NCBI GenBank assembly: GCA_020073585.1
Contig: JAIQEV010000031.1
Coordinates: 1 to 42,212, forward strand
DNA length: 42,212 nucleotides
Direction of reading: 5' to 3'
From: Terriglobia bacterium
GTDB lineage: Bacteria > Acidobacteriota > Terriglobia > Acidiferrales > UBA7541
The notes beneath the pieces were generated by a model. That model ran no database searches, was not told the origin of the DNA, and was given only the letters and a program-made list of their open reading frames with translations. Position numbers and translations under genes: made by a program. This document shows positions 31,730 through 40,677 of this stretch, in pieces. How positions within the stretch are numbered: the stretch's first letter is position 1; each line of letters starts with the position of its first letter.

Positions 31730-32364
31730 CGAATTACCGCCTTGCGTGGCTGCTCGCGCAGGAGCTCCAGCCGGGCCAGCAGCAGCGCCCGTCCGCGATG
31801 CAGCCGCGAACGCACCGTTCCGAGGGGGCAGTCGAGCAGCCGCGCCGCCTCCTCGTAACTCAATTCCTCGAGATCGCACAGCACCACGGCTTCGCGGAAC
31901 TCCTCGGGCAGATCGAGCACCGCGCGGCGCACGCGATCGGCCTGCTGGCGCTGCTCGGCCCAGGCCGCGGGGTTCATCGCGGCGCTGCCGTTCCCGGCGG
32001 CATCGAGCCTGGCTCCGGGGGGCAGCTCGCCCCCCGCATCCAGGGGAATTTCGTGGGGCCTGCGCGAGAACTGTTTCCGCAGGTGATTGCGCGCGATGCC
32101 GAAAAGGAAGGCGCCCAGCTCGCCGCGTGCGGGGTCGAAGGCGCCGGGTTGGCGAAGCAGCGTCAAAAAAACCTCCTGCACAATCTCTTCCGCCGTCCAG
32201 GTGCTGCCGGACATGCGCAGGGCGAAGCGGTAGAGCGTGGCCTGGTGCGCCCGGTAAATCTGGGCAAAAGCCTCTTGATCGCCCCGGACGGCGCGCCGCA
32301 GCAGATCGTCGTCTTCGGCGACCGCAAAGCGGTCGACCTCCCGTGGATGCGGTGCGATGGGCAT
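31726..32364 (-). CDS. ECF sigma factor (RpoE-like)
   Basis: Extracytoplasmic-function sigma factor that directs RNA polymerase to stress or envelope genes. Region 2 (EAFAQIYRAHQATLYRFALRMSGSTWTAEEIVQEVFLTLLRQPGAFDPARGELGAFLFGIARNHLRK) and region 4 (LPEEFREAVVLCDLEELSYEEAARLLDCPLGTVRSRLHRGRALLLARL) are complete. ATG 32364 is chosen because AGGAGAG touches it; the frame is open to 32451. Near its N-terminus, PREVDRFAVAED is encoded by a copy of the palindromic repeat found near the tRNA genes. It is divergent from acetyl-CoA synthetase, with 166 bases between them that may hold both promoters. Confidence 0.93.
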   Translation of the reverse strand: MPIAPHPREVDRFAVAEDDDLLRRAVRGDQEAFAQIYRAHQATLYRFALRMSGSTWTAEEIVQEVFLTLLRQPGAFDPARGELGAFLFGIARNHLRKQFSRRPHEIPLDAGGELPPGARLDAAGNGSAAMNPAAWAEQRQQADRVRRAVLDLPEEFREAVVLCDLEELSYEEAARLLDCPLGTVRSRLHRGRALLLARLELLREQPRKAVIR

Positions 32365-32530
32365 CTCTCCTGTTTCGACGGTCCGTTGCGCTCTATCTGG
32401 TACTTGCCGGAATCGCGCCCAAAAGTTCCCGAACCGTTTCCGGATTCTCACTGTACTCCTCTCCGTCTCTTCTTGACCGCATTGCTTCCAATGCGTACCT
32501 TATTGCTCTGTTTCCGTCTCCGGAGGCCCC

Positions 32531-34482
<1,952 letters not shown>

Positions 34483-34483
<1 letters not shown>

Positions 34484-34510
34484 GTAGCACAGGCTTCAGC
34501 CTGTGCTACT
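34483..34510. terminator. Palindromic terminator between acs and the SDR gene
   Basis: AGTAGCACAGGCT and AGCCTGTGCTACT form a 13-base stem with a two-base centre (four if the last pair opens). On + it is followed by TTTGCGG. The minus-strand SDR gene ends inside it (stop at 34506-34508), so both convergent genes share it. Confidence 0.75.
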
Positions 34511-35291
34511 TTTGCGGTTTGAACATGCCCGCGGCGATGCGGGTCACGAAGCGGCGCGGCGCCAGGCGCTGTCCGTGGGCGCCTAGATAGTTGCCCATGC
34601 CGGAGATGACGTAGCTCTTGCCGGCGGCCAGCGCGCGCAGCCCCGTGCGCGCCACTTTCTCGGCGGTTTCCCTTTTTTTCGAAGCCGCCAGATGCGCCTG
34701 CCCGGCCACGTCGTGGAACTCCGACTCGGTCGAGCCGGGGCACAGCGCGCAAACGCGCACGCCGTGCGGCTTCATCTCCTCCGCCAGCCCTTCGGCAAAC
34801 AACAGATCGAACGCCTTGGTCGCCGCGTAGGTGGAGATGTACGGCACGGCCTGAAACGCCGCGGTGGAGGCCAGGATCAGGATGTCGCCGCGGCGCCGCG
34901 CGACCATCTCCGGGAGATAGAGCCGCGTCAGGTGCACCACCGCGCTGCAGTTCACCTGCAGCATCTCCAGCAGCCGCGGCAGCGCCACCGTGTGCAGCTC
35001 GCCGTACGCGCCAAAGCCCGCGTTGTTGATGAGCAACTCGACGGCGATGTCTTTCTTGCTGGTGAAGGCGTGGATGGCCTCCGGCGCGGCGGGGTCGGCC
35101 AGGTCCGCCACGAAAATCTCCACGCGCACGCCCTGGGCCGCGAGCTTGCCGGCCAGCTCTTCCAGGCGCTCGCGCCGGCGCGCCGTCAGCACCAGGTTCG
35201 TGCCGCCCGCCGCCAACTGCTCGGCCAGCGCCTTGCCGATTCCCGCGCTGGCCCCCGTCACCAGCGCCCATTTTCCCCGCCAGGTATCCAT
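34506..35291 (-). CDS. Short-chain dehydrogenase/reductase, canonical site
   Basis: SDR of the YqjQ/DltE-like group. The cofactor motif TGASAGIGKALAEQLAAGG, VADLADP, INNAGFGAYG, the catalytic Ser in LILASTAAFQAVP and YAATK (Tyr-x3-Lys) are all intact, unlike the SDR at 16.6 kb. The C-terminus GKSYVISGMGNYLGAHGQRLAPRRFVTRIAAGMFKP is typical of this subgroup, whose substrates are mostly unknown. ATG 35291 has GGGAGACGCG upstream. It is 261 residues with no signal peptide. It is convergent with acs and lies about 106 bases downstream of the PGPGW-protein gene on the same strand. Confidence 0.92.
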   Translation of the reverse strand: MDTWRGKWALVTGASAGIGKALAEQLAAGGTNLVLTARRRERLEELAGKLAAQGVRVEIFVADLADPAAPEAIHAFTSKKDIAVELLINNAGFGAYGELHTVALPRLLEMLQVNCSAVVHLTRLYLPEMVARRRGDILILASTAAFQAVPYISTYAATKAFDLLFAEGLAEEMKPHGVRVCALCPGSTESEFHDVAGQAHLAASKKRETAEKVARTGLRALAAGKSYVISGMGNYLGAHGQRLAPRRFVTRIAAGMFKPQK

Positions 35292-35397
35292 GATTCGCGT
35301 CTCCCGTGTTCTGTGCCAACGATCATCCCGCTGGAAGGCCACTTGCAATCGAACGCATGAGAATAGCTTTTTCCCTCGCCGAAGCAAAACGCAAAGA

Positions 35398-35670
35398 CTA
35401 TGTGGAATCGCGGTCTGCGGAGGAAATACCGCCCGCCGGGCCGCGCGGCGCGCGCCGTACGGCGTCGCGCATCCGGCCACCCTGCCGCTTGATGCGCTCC
35501 ATGAGGCGGCGCGCCCAGACAAATTCCGCGGCCAACAGCCCCAGTCCCAGAAATATGGTCAGCCAGCCCGGCCCCGGGGTCACCAGCATCACCGCGCCGA
35601 GCGCCAACAACGTGAAGCCGAAGACAATGCGGAAGACGCGGCGAGCCTGTTCCAGGGTGCGCAGGATCAT
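35398..35670 (-). CDS. PGPGW-motif small membrane protein
   Basis: A 90-residue protein with two membrane helices (IVFGFTLLALGAVMLVTPG and GWLTIFLGLGLLAAEFVWA) around the family signature TPGPGW. It ends in a basic tail (RRLMERIKRQGGRMRDAVRRAP). This matches the small transmembrane PGPGW family, whose function is not known. ATG 35670 is chosen; the frame stays open through the neighbouring tRNA-Ser, which is not coding. The ribosome site is weak. It is the first gene read leftward from the tRNA and may share a transcript with the SDR. Confidence 0.85.
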   Translation of the reverse strand: MILRTLEQARRVFRIVFGFTLLALGAVMLVTPGPGWLTIFLGLGLLAAEFVWARRLMERIKRQGGRMRDAVRRAPRGPAGGISSADRDST

Positions 35671-35748
35671 GGCGTATTCTACCGCGGGAGTTGCGCTGCG
35701 GGCAGAATTCGAATGGGAGGCGCGCCGCGGACGGCGCAAGCGGCGAAG

Positions 35749-35838
<90 letters not shown>

Positions 35839-35925
35839 GCCGCGCGGTCAACTTTCTAATCGTAGCAGACCCTTCCGTTTTTCAGCAATGCGCGCTGCGC
35901 CAAAGACTGCCTGGTCTTTTCCGGT

Positions 35926-35997
35926 GTGACCGCGAAGCGGTCAACTCACGTGTGACCGCAAAGCGGTCAACTCAGGTGTGATTGCGAAGCGGTCAAC
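35926..35997. repeat. Three tandem copies of the 20-base palindromic repeat
   Basis: GTGACCGCGAAGCGGTCAAC (35926-35945), GTGACCGCAAAGCGGTCAAC (35952-35971) and GTGATTGCGAAGCGGTCAAC (35978-35997) recur with an exact 26-base period. They are the inverse of the pair at 13749-13795 and again lie close to a tRNA-Ser gene. Confidence 0.9.
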
Positions 35998-36000
35998 GGC

Positions 36001-36153
36001 ACGCTTCTTCCGCAGCTTGCGGCAGCGCCGGCTTTCCGCGTGGTGGAGAATCTGCTGAATCGCCGCTACGCGGTGGGGCTCACGCCGGTTCCTACGCTGG
36101 GACCTCCGCTGCTGGCGCGTGTGGGCCTGCGCTACCAGTTTCGCGGCCGCTAG
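36001..36153 (+). pseudogene. C-terminal remnant of a TonB-dependent outer-membrane receptor
   Basis: The frame ending at TAG 36151-36153 reads FRVVENLLNRRYAVGLTPVPTLGPPLLARVGLRYQFRGR. The sequence VENLLNRRYAVG...GLRYQF is the last strands of a TonB-dependent receptor barrel, where the N-L-x-N-x-x-Y motif and a final aromatic residue are typical. Upstream of about 36030 this frame loses that character and runs into the tandem palindromic repeats and tRNA. So only about 40 codons remain of a gene normally of 700 or more. The tandem repeats lie just where the body of the gene is missing. It is convergent with tadA, four bases away. The family call rests on motif recognition. Confidence 0.65.
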
Positions 36154-36156
36154 CGG

Positions 36157-36606
36157 CTAGCGGCGGGTGGCGAAGAAGGACTGCAGGACGGCGGCGCACT
36201 CCTCGGCCAGGACGCCGGGAGTGAATGCGACCTGGTGATTGAGCTTGGGGTTGCTGAGCACTTCGAAGCAGGAGCGCACGGCGCCGCCTTTGGGATCGTC
36301 GCAGCCGTAGACCAGGCGGGCGACGCGGGCCTGGATCATGGCCCCGGCGCACATGCTGCAGGGTTCCAGGGTGACGTAGAGCGTGGTATCCGCGAGGCGA
36401 TAGTTGCCGAGCAGGCGCGCGGCCTCGCGCAGCACCACCATTTCGGCGTGGGCCGTGGGGTCGCAGTCGCGGATGGTACGGTTGCCGGAGCGCGCGATGA
36501 CCTGGCCCTCGTGGACCAGCACGGCGCCGATGGGCACTTCGCCGGCGGCGGCCGCGGCGCGGGCTTCGGCGAGGGCTTGCTGCTGGAATGCGGTGTCGGC
36601 GTCCAT
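36157..36606 (-). CDS. tadA: tRNA-specific adenosine deaminase TadA
   Basis: Deaminates A34 to inosine in tRNA-Arg(ACG), letting it read several codons. The zinc site is intact: HAE in TAHAEMVVLREAARLLGNYRL with the catalytic Glu, and PCSMCAGAMIQARV with two cysteines. The opening FQQQALAEARAAAAAGEVPIGAVLVHEGQVIARSGNRT and VYGCDDPKGGAVRSCFEVL are typical. From ATG 36606 it is 149 residues, the family length. An open frame extends upstream without coding character. It ends next to the TonB-receptor remnant and is divergent from the nuoI-like gene. Confidence 0.95.
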   Translation of the reverse strand: MDADTAFQQQALAEARAAAAAGEVPIGAVLVHEGQVIARSGNRTIRDCDPTAHAEMVVLREAARLLGNYRLADTTLYVTLEPCSMCAGAMIQARVARLVYGCDDPKGGAVRSCFEVLSNPKLNHQVAFTPGVLAEECAAVLQSFFATRR

Positions 36607-36745
36607 CTTCAGCCAGAGAATACCATGCGCAAAGGAAGAAGCAGCGCGGAGAGCGCCGCGGCGGAAGGGAGGGGAATTAAGGAAAAGAAGAGGGCTGTGA
36701 CGAGGCTGCTTGACAATTGCAGGGCCGCGAAACAAACTACCACGC

Positions 36746-37201
36746 ATGCGAGAGCTTCTCGGCCGCATCTTCCAGTTGGACTTCCTGAAGGGGCTGGCGG
36801 TCACCTTCCGGTACCAGCATCCCAAGAACATCTACACCGAGCAGTATCCGCTGGAGCGGCCCATGATCGCGGAGCGCTACCGGGGCGCGCCGCGGCTGAA
36901 CAAGAATCCGGAGACCGGCGAGACGCTGTGCATCGCCTGCAATCTGTGCTCGCTGGCGTGTCCGGAAAACCTGATCGTGGTCGGCTGGCAGCGCGACGAC
37001 GCCACGCGCCGCAAGGTGCTCACGCACTTCACCTACGACACCTCCCGCTGCATGTTCTGCGGCCTGTGTGAGGACGCCTGCCCGACCGATTGCCTGGAGC
37101 TCACGCAGGATTTCGAACTGGCCTATTACAGCCGCGAGGGCGCCATCTGGGACCGGCATCGGCTCGAAGAGGGCCCCACGCCGGCGCGCTACACTCGCTG
37201 A
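36746..37201 (+). CDS. nuoI: NuoI-like ferredoxin subunit of NADH:quinone oxidoreductase
   Basis: Two-cluster ferredoxin matching subunit I of complex I, which holds clusters N6a and N6b between NADH and quinone. The motifs are CIACNLCSLACPE and CMFCGLCEDACPTDCLE. The N-terminal RELLGRIFQLDFLKGLAVTFRYQHPKNIYTEQYPLERPMIAERYRGAPRL and the linker ETGETLCIAC are characteristic. ATG 36746 is used; TTG 36710 is an alternative that would add 12 residues. No other nuo genes flank it: tadA lies to the left and galT 9 bases after the stop. It may supply a complex I encoded elsewhere or serve another oxidoreductase. Confidence 0.9.
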   Translation: MRELLGRIFQLDFLKGLAVTFRYQHPKNIYTEQYPLERPMIAERYRGAPRLNKNPETGETLCIACNLCSLACPENLIVVGWQRDDATRRKVLTHFTYDTSRCMFCGLCEDACPTDCLELTQDFELAYYSREGAIWDRHRLEEGPTPARYTR

Positions 37202-37210
37202 AGACCGCGC

Positions 37211-38191
37211 ATGGAAATCCGCAGAGATCCCATCACGCAAAGCTGGGTGGTTCTGGGGCAACGCGAAGAGCACCCGGAGAATGACCAGGTCTGCCCGCTG
37301 TGCAGCAAGGAGGCGGAGAAGCAGCCGGCCCTGCTGACCTGGCCGGAGCAGGGCCCCTGGCAGGTCCGCGTGGTCCCGCACATGACGCCGCTGTACCGCA
37401 TCGAGGGGGAACTGGGCCGCCAGGCCGAAGGCATCTACGACAAGATGCAGCCCGTCGGCGCGCACGAAGTGATCGTGGAATCGCCGCAGCACGACAAGCG
37501 CCTGGGGCAGCTCAGCGACGAAGAGATCGAGCGCGTGCTGTGGGCCTACGGCGCGCGCATCGCGGACCTGAAGAAGGACCCGCGCTTCAAATACGTGGCG
37601 GTGTTCAAGAACCAGGGCGTGCTGGCCGGGGAAGAGTGGGCCCACCCGCATTCCCAGGTGACGGCCACGGCGTTCGTGCCGCGCCGCGTGAAGTACGAGC
37701 TGCACGCCTCGCGCGACTGGTTCAAGGAGAAAGAACGCTGCGTCTTCTGCGACATCGTGCGCCAGGAGGAGAAGCAGAGCAAGCGCATCGTGGATGTGCA
37801 GGGCGACTATTACGCGCTGTGTCCGTATGCCTCGCGCGTGCCCTACGAAATCTGGCTGCTGCACCGCCGGCACAACCATGCCTTCGAGCAGCCCCGCGCC
37901 GGCTCCAACCGCAGGAATCTCGCCGCGCTGCTGGGCCGCACGCTGCGCCGCCTGGAAAAATTCGCCCCAGCCTTCCACCTGGTGGTGCACACCTCGCCGA
38001 ATACGCTCAGCAAGAAGGGCGAGCTCTCCGGCTACTGGAAGACCCTGGCCGACGATTTCCACTGGCACATCGAGATCCTGCCCATCGTGCAGACGCGCAG
38101 CAAGTCCTACAGCATCAAAGAGGTCTATTACAACGGAGTGCTGCCCGAAGAGGCCGCCGAATATCTGCGCAATCTGGACGCCAATTCATGA
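37211..38191 (+). CDS. galT: Galactose-1-phosphate uridylyltransferase family protein (GalT)
   Basis: Transfers UMP between UDP-glucose and galactose 1-phosphate through a histidine intermediate, or acts as a related nucleotidylyltransferase. The catalytic motif reads HPHSQ (AGEEWAHPHSQVTATAFVP) where GalT of E. coli has HPHGQ. Zinc-type cysteines are in CPLC and CVFC, and the C-terminal HWHIEILP is present. The 326 residues match the shorter GalT group common outside Proteobacteria. ATG 37211 lies 9 bases after nuoI. The stop overlaps the next start as ATGA. No galK or galE is nearby, so the exact donor is uncertain. Confidence 0.88.
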   Translation: MEIRRDPITQSWVVLGQREEHPENDQVCPLCSKEAEKQPALLTWPEQGPWQVRVVPHMTPLYRIEGELGRQAEGIYDKMQPVGAHEVIVESPQHDKRLGQLSDEEIERVLWAYGARIADLKKDPRFKYVAVFKNQGVLAGEEWAHPHSQVTATAFVPRRVKYELHASRDWFKEKERCVFCDIVRQEEKQSKRIVDVQGDYYALCPYASRVPYEIWLLHRRHNHAFEQPRAGSNRRNLAALLGRTLRRLEKFAPAFHLVVHTSPNTLSKKGELSGYWKTLADDFHWHIEILPIVQTRSKSYSIKEVYYNGVLPEEAAEYLRNLDANS

Positions 38192-38880
38192 AGGACCAGC
38201 GCGGCGGCATCATCCTGCTGCTGATCTTTTTGCTGTTTCTGGCGGCGGTGTGCGGCGTGGCCTATCTTCTGCGCCGGCCCCTGCTGCAGTGGGCCGGGAA
38301 CGCCTGGATGATCGAAGATCCGCTGGAACACGCCGATGCGCTGCTGGTGCTCAGCGACGACAATGTGGACGGGGAGCGCGCCGCGCACGCCGCGCTGCTC
38401 TATCAGCGGGGATTGGCGCCCGTGGTGGTGGGCAGCGGCCGGCGCCTGCGCCGCTATGCGGGGATCGCGGAGCTGATGGAGCACGATCTGGCGGCGCACG
38501 GCGTGCCCAAGGGCGCGATCATGCGCTACGCCCACGACGCGGAAAACACGCGCGAAGAAGCGGAGTCGCTGGAAAAGCTGGTGCGCGAACGGAAGTGGCG
38601 GCGGGTCATCGTGGTGACTTCCAACTATCACGCGCGGCGCGCGCGCTATATTTTCCGCCGCGTTTTTCCGCCGCAAGTGGAGGTGCGAGTGGCCGGCGCG
38701 CCGGACGAAGATTTCGATCCCGGGAAGTGGTGGGAGAAGCGCAGCGGGATCAAGCGCATGTTCCAGGAAACGATCGGGATGGCGGTGGCCATGTGGGAGT
38801 TGCGGGGGAAGAAGGAGGCGGAGGCGGAGCCGCAAGCCCTTGTAGGAGTAGCCCGGCTGAATCCACAACATATAGTGTAG
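38188..38880 (+). CDS. DUF218 (SanA/ElyC/YdcF-like) membrane-anchored protein
   Basis: A 230-residue protein with one N-terminal membrane helix (IILLLIFLLFLAAVCGVAYLL) and a DUF218 Rossmann-like domain: HADALLVLSDDNVDGERAAHAALLYQRGLAPVVVGSGRR, then NTREEAESLEKLVRERKWRRVIVVTSNYHARRARYIFRRVFP. The ENTREEA and TSNYHARRA motifs are the family core. Members affect envelope and peptidoglycan precursor processes, but no reaction is settled. ATG 38188 overlaps galT by four bases, so the two are translated together. The last 20 residues (EAEPQALVGVARLNPQHIV) look added and may come from a stop lost in the spacer. Confidence 0.85.
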   Translation: MKDQRGGIILLLIFLLFLAAVCGVAYLLRRPLLQWAGNAWMIEDPLEHADALLVLSDDNVDGERAAHAALLYQRGLAPVVVGSGRRLRRYAGIAELMEHDLAAHGVPKGAIMRYAHDAENTREEAESLEKLVRERKWRRVIVVTSNYHARRARYIFRRVFPPQVEVRVAGAPDEDFDPGKWWEKRSGIKRMFQETIGMAVAMWELRGKKEAEAEPQALVGVARLNPQHIV

Positions 38881-39029
38881 AGCTTCAGGAAACACCCCAG
38901 ATTTACGGTCCACCTTTCTTCTTTACACTCGCTAAGTGCTGTACTATCTTCAGTCTGCGACGTCGCGATTCCTAGCCCGCCCAGAAAAATCTGCGACCTG
39001 GTCGTGAAGATTCATCCCAGAGGTGTCGC

Positions 39030-39572
39030 GTGTGGCGGAAAGAAGACTCGAAGACACAAGCAGTTCCAGAGATTTCCACAAAGAATGTGAATTCCACAGG
39101 TACCTCAGCGGTTCCCGCCGCTCCCCTGCACGAAAAACCCACGCCTCCTCTCGCCGCGCGCGCCGCGGCCTGCATCAGCCGGGGCATTAAGATCCGCGGA
39201 GAAATCACCGGGAGCGAAGATCTTTTCGTGGACGGAGAAGTGGAAGGCAAACTGGCGCTGGACTCCGCCAGCGTTACCATCGGCCCCAACGGCAGCGTCC
39301 AGGCCGACGTGGTGGCGCGGGAAGTGATTGTGCGCGGCTGCGTGGAGGGTAAGGTGCGCGCTCACGAGCGCGTGCAGGTGTGGAGCACCGGGCAGGTGCA
39401 CGGCGAGATTCAGGCCCGGGCGCTGGCGATCGAAGAAGGCGCGGTGCTGCGCGGGAAAGTGGAATCCGGCAAGCCCGCGGAGAAAACCGGCAATGCCCTT
39501 GCGGTGGCGCCGGCGGTGGTAGAAGAGAGTTCGGGTTCCGCGGAAATTCCGGCGACCCCGGCGGTGAATTAG
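39030..39572 (+). CDS. Bactofilin
   Basis: Cytoskeletal protein that polymerises into filaments beneath the membrane and directs cell shape or local wall synthesis. The central DUF583 domain is a run of short strands (SRGIKIRGEITGSEDLFVDGEVEGKLALDSASVTIGPNGSVQADVVAREVIVRGCVEGKVRAHERVQVWSTGQVHGEIQARALAIEEGAVLRGKVE), which fold as a beta-helix. Flexible Pro/Ala-rich tails flank it, as usual. The start GTG 39030 is inferred. The methyltransferase gene begins three bases after its stop, so the two form an operon. The 180-residue length is normal. Confidence 0.92.
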   Translation: MWRKEDSKTQAVPEISTKNVNSTGTSAVPAAPLHEKPTPPLAARAAACISRGIKIRGEITGSEDLFVDGEVEGKLALDSASVTIGPNGSVQADVVAREVIVRGCVEGKVRAHERVQVWSTGQVHGEIQARALAIEEGAVLRGKVESGKPAEKTGNALAVAPAVVEESSGSAEIPATPAVN

Positions 39573-39575
39573 ACC

Positions 39576-40337
39576 ATGAGCTTCCTGCACAAACTTGGAC
39601 TTGTTGGCGTACGGCCATTCTCCCGCATGGCGCCGGTGAACCGTCATCCGCTGCACGGCAACGGAGTGCACGCAGCCGGGCCGGGATTCGCCCCGCTAAA
39701 CTCCCCGCGCAGCGCGGAGATGCAGGAAATCACGCGCACGTCCAAAGGGCTGAAAGAGTTCCTGTGGAACCTCGAGGGGCTGGGCCGGGGCTCGCTGCTG
39801 GACCTGGGGCCCGTGTGGCAGACCACGCTGAGTTTTTTCATCGAGCGCGGATTCCGGGTCACGGCGGAAGACCTGCTCGGCGCCTGGAAAGACTTTTCCG
39901 GCGAGGAGGAGAAGCACCTGCAAGCGGCCTCGGGCGGCCCGCTGGATACCGCCGTGGACCGCACGCCGGAAGGGCGCGCGGTACGTTTCCTGGAGGGCAA
40001 CCTGCGCTATCCCGCGGCGTCGTTTGACGCCGTGCTGATGTGGGATCTGCTCGATTATCTCGAGCCGCCTCTGGCGCGGCGGGTCGTTTCCGTGGTCAGC
40101 GAAGCGGTGCGTCCGGGCGGGGTGGTTTTCGCCATGTTCCACAGCCGGAAGCCCGCGACGTTTCACCGTTATCGCGTGGCCGACTCGATGACCCTGCAGA
40201 TGCTGCCCGCGGCGGAGTTTGTTCCCGCGCAGCGCGTCTACCAGAACCGCGAAATCCAGGACCTCTTCGGACAGTACCGCTCCATGAAATCGCTGGTCAG
40301 CCGGGACCAGTTCCGGGAAGTCCTGTTCATCAAGTAA
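39576..40337 (+). CDS. Class I SAM-dependent methyltransferase-like protein
   Basis: A 253-residue protein with a methyltransferase fold. Motif I reads SLLDLGPVWQTTLSFFIERGFRVTAEDL where G-x-G would be expected, so the cofactor loop is altered. NLRYPAASFDAVLMWDLLDYLEPPLARRVVSVVSEAVRPGGVVFAMFHS matches motifs II-III of ubiquinone/UbiE-type enzymes. The C-terminus (QNREIQDLFGQYRSMKSLVSRDQFREVLFIK) is typical of an acidobacterial group found beside bactofilins. It follows bactofilin by three bases. Its substrate is unknown, and loss of the second glycine in motif I leaves activity in doubt. Confidence 0.82.
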   Translation: MSFLHKLGLVGVRPFSRMAPVNRHPLHGNGVHAAGPGFAPLNSPRSAEMQEITRTSKGLKEFLWNLEGLGRGSLLDLGPVWQTTLSFFIERGFRVTAEDLLGAWKDFSGEEEKHLQAASGGPLDTAVDRTPEGRAVRFLEGNLRYPAASFDAVLMWDLLDYLEPPLARRVVSVVSEAVRPGGVVFAMFHSRKPATFHRYRVADSMTLQMLPAAEFVPAQRVYQNREIQDLFGQYRSMKSLVSRDQFREVLFIK

Positions 40338-40361
40338 TCCTGCGAAAATTAGAATACGGAA

Positions 40362-40379
40362 AGCCGGGAGTTTCCCGGC
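40362..40379 (+). terminator. Hairpin after the methyltransferase gene
   Basis: GCCGGGA and TCCCGGC form a seven-base stem with loop GTT, about 25 bases past the stop. No T run follows. Confidence 0.45.
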
Positions 40380-40429
40380 GCGGCCCTCTGCCTAGTCCTT
40401 CTTTCCTATTGCATATTCGAAAACGCGGG

Positions 40430-40592
40430 CGTACAAGGAGGCTAGAGCTCAAAGAGCTCCGGAGAGGCAGAATGACTCCACCGGACTCAGAGCTGTACGA
40501 AAGCTGAAAACACACCGCTTTTGCGGTGCGCGTCGCTGCGATAGAGTCGCACGGCCGGCGAAGCTTCGCAGACGATACAGCAAATTCGCACA
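40430..40592 (+). ncRNA. Candidate structured RNA in a 340-base gap
   Basis: Between two convergent genes this stretch has several short stems in a row: GAGCTC-AAA-GAGCTC, AGCTGTACGAAAGCT, CACCGC-TTTT-GCGGTG and TGCGATAGAGTCGCA. It ends in the strong hairpin at 40593-40618. No coding frame is convincing and it does not match tmRNA, RNase P, SRP or 6S by eye. The orientation is a guess. It may be a small RNA or only the 3' ends of two messages. Confidence 0.3.
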
Positions 40593-40618
40593 AGGGGGAG
40601 CCGCCAGGCTCCCCCTTC
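40591..40618. terminator. Strong terminator-like hairpin in the convergent gap
   Basis: AAGGGGGAGCC and GGCTCCCCCTT pair perfectly around a four-base loop. On + it is followed by CTGCATTTAAAGC. It is placed to end the possible RNA on + or the HAD gene on the minus strand. Confidence 0.75.
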
Positions 40619-40677
40619 TGCATTTAAAGCTGAAAAATTGCGCGCACCCGCGGATGACGGCGACGGACGCTTCGCCG

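Noticed and set aside
40430-40618. Assignment of the convergent gap to tmRNA, RNase P, SRP or 6S RNA
   Set aside because: None of the conserved sequence blocks of these RNAs is visible.
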